From Parachlamydiales bacterium (lineage in GTDB: Bacteria; Chlamydiota; Chlamydiia; Chlamydiales; JAJFMK01), in NCBI GenBank assembly GCA_020050175.1, contig JAGVKY010000194.1:1-18129 (forward strand): a DNA stretch of 18,129 nucleotides, written 5' to 3'. Positions 1 to 5,754 of the stretch are shown here, piece by piece (positions within the stretch are counted from its first letter, which is position 1; each line of letters begins with the position of its first letter). The position numbers were made by a program, and so were the translations under genes. The notes under the pieces were generated by a model. It had not been told where the DNA came from, ran no database searches, and worked only from the letters and a program-made list of their open reading frames with translations.

Positions 1-12
1 CTCTTCCGATCT
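1..12. other. Residual Illumina adapter sequence at contig end
   Basis: The first 12 bases, CTCTTCCGATCT, are identical to the 3' end of the standard Illumina sequencing adapter. They abut AT-rich leader DNA and the window begins exactly with them. This is best read as untrimmed library sequence at a contig edge, not genomic DNA. An exact 12-mer could occur by chance, but its position at base 1 makes the artefact explanation much more likely. Confidence 0.9.
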
Positions 13-84
13 AAAATGTAAAGAAAATCAGCTGAGAAGTAATTAAGAATTAGAAGATAACAGTAAATTAATAATTTAAAATGT

Positions 85-90
85 TATACT
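85..90 (+). promoter_or_regulatory. Putative -10 element of the type III translocator operon promoter
   Basis: TATACT matches five of six bases of the sigma70 -10 consensus and lies in a very AT-rich tract, 37 bases before the first gene. The region 17-18 bases upstream has no good -35 hexamer, as is common for chlamydial promoters. Transcription would start near base 97, just before a small hairpin. This is inferred from sequence only. Confidence 0.45.
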
Positions 91-98
91 AACCATAG

Positions 99-117
99 GG
101 GTTAAGTTTCTTTACCC
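99..117 (+). promoter_or_regulatory. Small leader hairpin next to the first Shine-Dalgarno site
   Basis: GGGTTAAG (99-106) and CTTTACCC (110-117) pair over 7 of 8 positions with a TTT loop and one T-T mismatch. The structure would sit at the 5' end of the predicted mRNA, only two bases before the GGAGG Shine-Dalgarno sequence (120-124) of the 600-aa gene. It could affect ribosome access or mRNA stability. It is short, so chance cannot be excluded. Confidence 0.3.
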
Positions 118-127
118 TTGGAGGAAG

Positions 128-1930
128 ATGATTCAACCGGTTACAGGGCCTGGAAGATCTCAGATTGAAGGAGAAAAGCCAAAAAGTGCCGCGCCTGCCG
201 TTAGTCCTCTGGCAGAACATGAGACGAGTACAATCGCTCCCTATTCAAGCGAGGGGATGGTTGTAGAGACGCCTAAAAAGAGGATGTCCTATTTGGAATA
301 CCAATCCACTATCCGTGCTGCTCTCTATAATTTTTATCAGGCGCTTCTTGAAATAGCCAATAAAGATGTCCTCTTAGCAGCGTCGCTTGCCAATTCAATC
401 GGTTACGAAAATATTCCTACAGATGAAGAGATTAAAAAACAGTATGAAAGTGATGTAGCTCTTTTGGAAAGAGGCCAACAGTATATTGATGCGTACAACT
501 TATATCTCAAAAAATTACAAGAATCTGCCGATCATGTCAAGGATGCAGGCGAAACATTAAAAGATGTTTGGAGTCATATCAGCGGCAGTTCGGAAGATTT
601 CGAAGCTTTTAATAAAAAATACGAGGATTTAAAAGCTAGTGCCGATTTGTCGACTCCTGAAGGGCAAAAAGCTTATCAACAAGGCTTGGAAGAGCTTTTG
701 ATCTCTTGTGAAGAATTGTATCAAGAAATTAGTACAAATTACGAAACTTTATATGCAGCGACAAAAGAATATAAAAAAGCTGTTGAACAATTTAATGTAA
801 CAGCAAAAAGTTTAGAAGTTTCTGAAGAAGAATGGAATGAAGTTAAAAACCTTATCGAAAGCACTGGCAGAAGACTTCCCCATTTACCTGAATTCCCTGG
901 ATTAGAAGATACAGTCCTCTATGCTATCCAAGTGCCGGAACAAACTGCTTTACCTGTCATCAAATGGCCCGATCCAAACGAAGTTGATTTTAGCGATCCA
1001 AAGGCAGTACAGCAATTTGAAAAGGAGATGGAAATAGCTATCCGTACAGCTGCAACAGTGGCTCAAGAATTAGAAAACTTAGTTTCTTCTGACATGGCAA
1101 TTCATCACCTGAATGAAGATATTATAGCTGCCGTACATGAGACAAAGCCTATAGCGCCTCTTGAAATACCCACTCTAGAGTCTTATCAGACCTGTTACTT
1201 AATCGATCTCATGGATCAAATCAGTCAGGAGGCCTATGTCAAGCTGGCATTGGCGGCTGGACTCAATGCCTCTGCGGCAAGCGATGTGAGTGACTACATT
1301 GCCGAATTTAAGAGGTCGAGGCTGGAACAATCTTTGCCAAGCGCCTGGGGGGGAGATGATGTTCCAGTCACAGGAAGTCGACTCCCAAAAAGTAAAATAG
1401 AACAGGCTCATGTTGAAGCATTCTTAAGGGAATTGAACGAAAGAATTTTAGAGAGGAATGACAAAATCTCTCTTCAACAAATAACAGTTGATTATGCAGT
1501 GTTTCTCGAATCTTTAGGAGTTGTGGCAGTAAGAGACGCCGTTCGCTTTGCCCCCTCTATCTCATTAAAAAATGCTTTTGTCCTTTCATTTTTAAAAGTT
1601 TTGGAAGGAGTTGGTGAATCTGAAATCCAAACAAAAGCTGGTGGAAATAAGGAAATCGAAAAGATTTACTCTCAATTTATTGATCATTTGAAGAAACAGC
1701 TTACCAACTATTTAGTTGAAACAAATGACATTACAGTTCAAGAAAAATCTGTAAAGTTTTTAAACGATTCGCATGAATTCCTTAGGCAAGAGCTTAAAGA
1801 TTCAGCTTTGACCAATTTTCACATGGATCAGCTTTTAAAGGGATTAGATCTTTTAGAGCTCGGTGCTGAAGTTAGAAGTGAAGTGCAGAAAACCGCTCCA
1901 GAATTGCGGGGAGCAAGATCCTCTGTTTAA
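128..1930 (+). CDS. Large hydrophilic coiled-coil protein, candidate type III secretion substrate
   Basis: This 600-aa product is not a family I can name. The first ~45 residues are rich in Ser, Thr, Pro, Gly and Ala and probably disordered, as in many type III secretion signals. Residues ~98-245 are strongly charged, heptad-like helix. A proline-rich segment follows (~250-290, with PHLPEFP and KWPDPNE), then further helices to the end. There is no Sec signal peptide, no membrane segment and no recognisable catalytic motif. It is the first gene of six in one direction, 20 bases before the next, with a GGAGG ribosome site 3 bases before ATG. Its place in an operon with a class II chaperone and a CopB-like translocator suggests a secreted or translocon-associated protein, possibly a CopD-like or effector component. 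That role is inferred from context. The start is supported by the ribosome site. Confidence 0.8.
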   Translation: MIQPVTGPGRSQIEGEKPKSAAPAVSPLAEHETSTIAPYSSEGMVVETPKKRMSYLEYQSTIRAALYNFYQALLEIANKDVLLAASLANSIGYENIPTDEEIKKQYESDVALLERGQQYIDAYNLYLKKLQESADHVKDAGETLKDVWSHISGSSEDFEAFNKKYEDLKASADLSTPEGQKAYQQGLEELLISCEELYQEISTNYETLYAATKEYKKAVEQFNVTAKSLEVSEEEWNEVKNLIESTGRRLPHLPEFPGLEDTVLYAIQVPEQTALPVIKWPDPNEVDFSDPKAVQQFEKEMEIAIRTAATVAQELENLVSSDMAIHHLNEDIIAAVHETKPIAPLEIPTLESYQTCYLIDLMDQISQEAYVKLALAAGLNASAASDVSDYIAEFKRSRLEQSLPSAWGGDDVPVTGSRLPKSKIEQAHVEAFLRELNERILERNDKISLQQITVDYAVFLESLGVVAVRDAVRFAPSISLKNAFVLSFLKVLEGVGESEIQTKAGGNKEIEKIYSQFIDHLKKQLTNYLVETNDITVQEKSVKFLNDSHEFLRQELKDSALTNFHMDQLLKGLDLLELGAEVRSEVQKTAPELRGARSSV

Positions 1931-1950
1931 AGAGGAGTGAGGAGAAATAT

Positions 1951-3120
1951 ATGACTGTTAGTGGAGCCGAACCAACAGGTGGATTATACAAGCCTATCGT
2001 TGGGCAGCCTGAAGACGTCAAATTTCATTTCGAAGTTGCGACGACAAAAAAAGAGGTGGCTGATCTCTACGAATCGTATATGCGAGATATTGATGAGGTC
2101 TTCTCAAAGATAGAGCCTTCTCCCATTGGAGATCCGAATTATACCTTTACCCCAGAAGATTATGATCAGCTGGAAAAAGCCTACAATGGTCTTCTTGATC
2201 TTGCGACAAATGGGATGGAAATAGATGGGAAAGTCTATTACCTAAACACGGGGATGGCTGATGGGCTGAATATGGTTTTTGCCTCCTTTGAATCTGCTGG
2301 TTTATTTATCCCTCCTGCCGATCACGAACTCTCCGATGCAGAAAAAACAAAGTCAGTGATTGACTGGGCCTCGAAAGGGCAGGCCTTAGGAGAGATCATC
2401 GATTTTGCAGTTGGTGTTGCGATCACTTGGAAGTCAATCACTGCCATGATCTACACCGACTATATTGCGCATGGCAATGAGATGCTCGCCGGGACCTTAG
2501 AAGAATTGCAAAAAGCCCTTGAGCTTACCCAACAAGCCATTCAAATTTTAACAACTATGCAAACACTATATGGCAAGAAAGCCTCGAGTACTCCAGATAA
2601 ATTTCCTTTACCTGTAGGAGAAACCGACCCCGAAGCCTATCTCAAAAAGTTGATTGATAATGGAGATGCCTATGTCGAAAACGGAGTTGTCATCTATACA
2701 ACTATTAATCAGGGAGATATAGATGAGTTTGCACAAATGCAGAAGGAGCTCGAAAGTTTAATCAAATCGTTAAATGAAAGTTCTGGGTTTACTAAAACTC
2801 CTCTCACAGACAACGAAGGATATGAAGGAAGTTTATCCCAAAAATTACAAGAAGTTTTAGACGATACCTACGAAGCTAAATCTCTTAATAACTGGATTTT
2901 AGACGGGATGAATGACCCCAATAATACCAATAAAGGTGACTATGGCCGGGCTTTAGATACAGCCGTAGTGGCTGCTCAAACACTTAACACCGAACATACA
3001 GAAGATGTCCGTGAAGCTCTTTATGTTTACGAAGAGTTTGTGAAGTCTGCCAACTCAATCTTGCAAACATTGCAACAAATTCTAGAAAGAATTGCGAAAG
3101 GCATTGCGGGAGGAGGGTAA
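1951..3120 (+). CDS. Candidate type III translocator or tip protein (possible YopD/CopD-like)
   Basis: This 389-aa protein has no confident family match by eye. Its N-terminus (MTVSGAEPTGG) closely resembles that of the 382-aa protein two genes downstream (MSISGVGETGS), which suggests a shared secretion signal. Residues 147-169 form one moderately hydrophobic helix. Residues ~178-210 and ~352-386 are predicted amphipathic helices, the last ending in Gly-rich GIAGGG. One central hydrophobic segment plus a C-terminal amphipathic helix is the layout of YopD-class minor translocators, so this is my best candidate for that role. A PIVGQP sequence at residues 15-20 resembles the P-x-hydrophobic-x-x-P chaperone-binding motif of translocators, but this is weak. 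Two GAGGAG-type ribosome sites precede ATG, and the gap from the previous gene is 20 bases. An EspA/SipD-like filament or tip role is an alternative. Confidence 0.75.
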   Translation: MTVSGAEPTGGLYKPIVGQPEDVKFHFEVATTKKEVADLYESYMRDIDEVFSKIEPSPIGDPNYTFTPEDYDQLEKAYNGLLDLATNGMEIDGKVYYLNTGMADGLNMVFASFESAGLFIPPADHELSDAEKTKSVIDWASKGQALGEIIDFAVGVAITWKSITAMIYTDYIAHGNEMLAGTLEELQKALELTQQAIQILTTMQTLYGKKASSTPDKFPLPVGETDPEAYLKKLIDNGDAYVENGVVIYTTINQGDIDEFAQMQKELESLIKSLNESSGFTKTPLTDNEGYEGSLSQKLQEVLDDTYEAKSLNNWILDGMNDPNNTNKGDYGRALDTAVVAAQTLNTEHTEDVREALYVYEEFVKSANSILQTLQQILERIAKGIAGGG

Positions 3121-3124
3121 TCGA

Positions 3125-4054
3125 ATGAATAGAGTTTCATCTGATTATTCAATTTCTAATGCCCCTCTGCCAGAGGAACCTAAAGTCGGCGAAGAGGTAA
3201 AAATTTCCGATTTAGAACAGGCAACATCTTCGTTAACCGAGAGCTACACCGAAGAGGATTATAGGGAGATGTACAACATCTTCTATCCCGGCCAAGAAGA
3301 TCAGTTTGAAGAGTTCTTTATTGAGTACATGAAAGCTATATCTACTCAAAATCTTAGCCCTGATGAGCTCTATACCACTTGGATGAACTTATGCTTCCAT
3401 AAGTCTTTAAATTTGGATTTAAACAAAATTTTCAGTGTCAAAGAGGATGCTAGTCGGATGATCAACATTGTTTACATGACAATGATTGACACTGTTGATC
3501 TCTTGCAATTCCTGACAGTGGTTCAAGCAGAGTATCTCGAGTTCTACAGCGCACTTGAAAAATCATATACCGATATGATGGAAAAAATTCCTACATATTC
3601 TCCAGGTGATGATTCTCCCCTTGGATCAACTCCAGTTCTAACGGCCGACGACTATTCGTTTAAAATAGATAAGCCGCTCCCCCTCCCGCCTCCTTATGAC
3701 CAAAGTCTTTACCCTTGTTACAACGAAGCCGAGCAGATTCTCAATGCCGCAAGCGCTAGAGGTTATTTAACTCAAGAAGAAATTGACCGGTTGAATGACC
3801 CTTACTTTGACTTAGTTCTCAACGAACGTCCTAAACAATACACAGACTCCGATTACGCCGAATACCGCAACGATGCGAATGCTTGGGCCGCGGAAGCGAT
3901 TGAAAATCTCCGTTCTAAACGAGATGGAGTGATCAATGAAGCTAAGGTCTTTCAAACGGCTCTAACACTATCTATTGAAGAGCCAAAAAAACTAATTAAC
4001 AACCTAAGCAACATCATGGAAATGGTCAACAATTTCCATGTCTTTAGGCGATAG
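3125..4054 (+). CDS. Type III secretion-associated helical protein, paralogue of the next gene's product
   Basis: I start this 309-aa gene at the ATG at 3125. It follows a strong GGGAGGAGGG ribosome site inside the end of the previous gene; a TTG at 3092 would add 11 residues and overlap that gene. Residues ~51-97 hold one copy of a helical unit that recurs in the 382-aa neighbour (F61-x2-F64-x3-Y68-x2-A71). Residues ~127-156 (LQFLTVVQAEYLEF through MMEKIP) and the C-terminal ~60 residues (with ENLRSKRDGV) align with the same neighbour (EIQLLTAAQTEYQTF, EDLRSRQSEV). Between them lies a unique proline-rich insert (~157-195, including PLPLPPPYD). There is no signal peptide or membrane segment. 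A secreted structural or effector role is inferred from the operon. Confidence 0.78.
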   Translation: MNRVSSDYSISNAPLPEEPKVGEEVKISDLEQATSSLTESYTEEDYREMYNIFYPGQEDQFEEFFIEYMKAISTQNLSPDELYTTWMNLCFHKSLNLDLNKIFSVKEDASRMINIVYMTMIDTVDLLQFLTVVQAEYLEFYSALEKSYTDMMEKIPTYSPGDDSPLGSTPVLTADDYSFKIDKPLPLPPPYDQSLYPCYNEAEQILNAASARGYLTQEEIDRLNDPYFDLVLNERPKQYTDSDYAEYRNDANAWAAEAIENLRSKRDGVINEAKVFQTALTLSIEEPKKLINNLSNIMEMVNNFHVFRR

Positions 4055-4063
4055 GAGAAAACG

Positions 4064-5212
4064 ATGTCTATTTCAGGAGTTGGGGAAACAGGTTCAGTAC
4101 AACCGCCCAAATCGACACAACAAGTGATAAAAAGTGGACAGGAAGATGGATCCTATGAGGCTTTAGCAAGCAACCCACTTTTTAAAAGTATTCATAGTTT
4201 ACCCTATTACGAGCAAGACCCTGTCGTGTTGTGGAATGTGATGGTTGGCGAGCCTTTCCCAGAGATTTGGATTCTTCCCCCTACCATAGAAAATTTTTTA
4301 ACGACTTATTTAAGAGCTTTGGGAACGGGGATAACAGAGAGCAACCTAGAGGATTGGGTCGATTGTATTAAAGGGTATTACACAGATACAGCAAGCTCTT
4401 ATCTAGCCCAAGAGGGCTTGCAGATGTCGGAAGAGCAGTTAGAAGGCCTTTTTGATATCCAATTTCAAAAGTTTGTTGAGGACTATTACGCTGCTGTTAA
4501 ACAAGGCTCTAACACCGGCATTACAACGCTGGAAAGCTTTCTAGATGCCTTTGATCATTATGCCGCCACTTTGCTTTCTGTCAATGTGGCCTCCTATGCC
4601 GTTTGCTTAGACTTTTTAGACATTTTTTTCCCCGATCCAGCAGACCAACAAGAAATGGAAGTCAAGTTGGAAGAGCTCTTTAGAAAATATTTCTATGAAG
4701 CAGATGGAGGGGCCATTGATTACAATGCCTTTATAGATGAATGGTACACCCTTTGTGTTAACACTTATGTCGCTTCTTTAAAGGTCGAGTTTGAAGCAGA
4801 CCCAGCCGCAGACAGTTATGATAAAACTCAGCTGATTTTTGATATTTACCGGATTCTCCGTCGTTTGGTTGGCGAAATCCAATTATTAACTGCTGCTCAA
4901 ACGGAATATCAAACTTTTTTAACTAAGTTAGATGGGGCCTACAACAAAATGATTGCGGATATCCCTTTAACAGTTGATGCGGATATTCCAGGTGGTGATG
5001 AAGATAAAAAGAAAGAGGTTAAAGCTGACGCCCAAATGGTCGAGCAAAGATGGACCGAAGATCTTCGATCCAGACAGTCAGAAGTCCAAGACCTTCTTAA
5101 ACAACTCCAAACACTCCTTGGTCAGTCGAATGAAGCGACTAACCAAGCAGGGAACTTCATTGCTCAGTTTATCCAAACACTTCAAGGGATGCTAAACGCC
5201 ATTTACAGGTAA
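4064..5212 (+). CDS. Repeat-containing type III secretion-associated helical protein
   Basis: This 382-aa product contains about three copies of a 40-60 residue helical unit, at roughly 72-115, 131-172 and 187-240. Each has the spacing hydrophobic-x2-F/L-x3-Y-x2-A/E (I75-F78-Y82-A85; F134-F137-Y141-A144; L202-L205-Y209-E212), then a Trp or Phe 14-18 residues after the Tyr and an Asp two residues after that. A coiled helix (~258-301), an acidic and lysine-rich linker (~306-322) and a Gln-rich C-terminal amphipathic helix (~325-382) follow. The helical end resembles hydrophilic type III filament or tip proteins in style only. AGGAGA precedes ATG and the previous gene ends 9 bases upstream. The chaperone gene begins 5 bases after this stop, so this protein may be a chaperone client. 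I do not recognise a named family. Confidence 0.8.
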   Translation: MSISGVGETGSVQPPKSTQQVIKSGQEDGSYEALASNPLFKSIHSLPYYEQDPVVLWNVMVGEPFPEIWILPPTIENFLTTYLRALGTGITESNLEDWVDCIKGYYTDTASSYLAQEGLQMSEEQLEGLFDIQFQKFVEDYYAAVKQGSNTGITTLESFLDAFDHYAATLLSVNVASYAVCLDFLDIFFPDPADQQEMEVKLEELFRKYFYEADGGAIDYNAFIDEWYTLCVNTYVASLKVEFEADPAADSYDKTQLIFDIYRILRRLVGEIQLLTAAQTEYQTFLTKLDGAYNKMIADIPLTVDADIPGGDEDKKKEVKADAQMVEQRWTEDLRSRQSEVQDLLKQLQTLLGQSNEATNQAGNFIAQFIQTLQGMLNAIYR

Positions 5213-5217
5213 AACTT

Positions 5218-5754
5218 ATGAGTGAAATTGATTACGAAGACATTCTTGTCAAGTTGCCAAAGGGAAAAGAAAAAGAGCTTGAGCAAGCCTTTAAGGGGAT
5301 CTCGGATAAAATTTTTACCCATTCCATGACCCCGAAAGAGGCCTTTAGAGTTTCCGATGACCGGATAGAAGGACTTTATGCGGAAGGGTATCGCCTCTTC
5401 ACAAGCGGTAAGTTCCAAAAATCTATCCCTCTCTTCGAAATGCTGATGTTAATCGATCCTACCGATACCCGTTTTATGCTGGGGATGGCTTCAGCTTTGT
5501 ATGGATTAAATCGCTACCAAGAGGCCCTTTTTCATTATTTAGGTGTATCTCGATTGGATGAAAAAGCAGTAGAGCCGCTCTTCTACGCCAGTGAATGTTC
5601 TCTCCATCTAGGTGAACCAAATACTGCTCTTCTGTTTCTAGAGATGGCTCTGAACCGAGCAGGTGATAACGAAGAATGGGCCAGACTTAAAGAGCGGGCT
5701 TTGCTCATGAAGCGAGCGATTATCCATAAAGTCAAAAGAGGGGGTGTCAAATGA
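5218..5754 (+). CDS. sycD: Class II type III secretion chaperone, LcrH/SycD family
   Basis: This 178-aa protein is a tetratricopeptide-repeat chaperone of the SycD/LcrH/IpgC type (Scc proteins in Chlamydia). Three TPR units are visible at ~53-82 (EGYRLFTSGKFQKSIPLF), ~87-116 (GMASALYGLNRYQEAL) and ~121-150 (FYASECSLHLGEPNTAL). The family hallmarks are G-x-[YF]-x-x-[AS] in each helix pair and IDPTDTR between repeats one and two. Such chaperones bind the hydrophobic translocators in the cytosol and keep them soluble before secretion. Its stop overlaps the start of the CopB-like gene by 4 bases (ATGA), which suggests translational coupling with its main client. In C. trachomatis, lcrH genes also sit beside copB and copD. 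Length is typical (150-180 aa). The family is certain; which chlamydial paralogue it matches is not. Confidence 0.93.
   Translation: MSEIDYEDILVKLPKGKEKELEQAFKGISDKIFTHSMTPKEAFRVSDDRIEGLYAEGYRLFTSGKFQKSIPLFEMLMLIDPTDTRFMLGMASALYGLNRYQEALFHYLGVSRLDEKAVEPLFYASECSLHLGEPNTALLFLEMALNRAGDNEEWARLKERALLMKRAIIHKVKRGGVK

Noticed and set aside
3092..3124. A TTG start that extends the 309-aa protein by 11 residues
   Set aside because: It overlaps the previous gene and lacks a ribosome site, whereas ATG 3125 follows a very strong GGGAGGAGGG.
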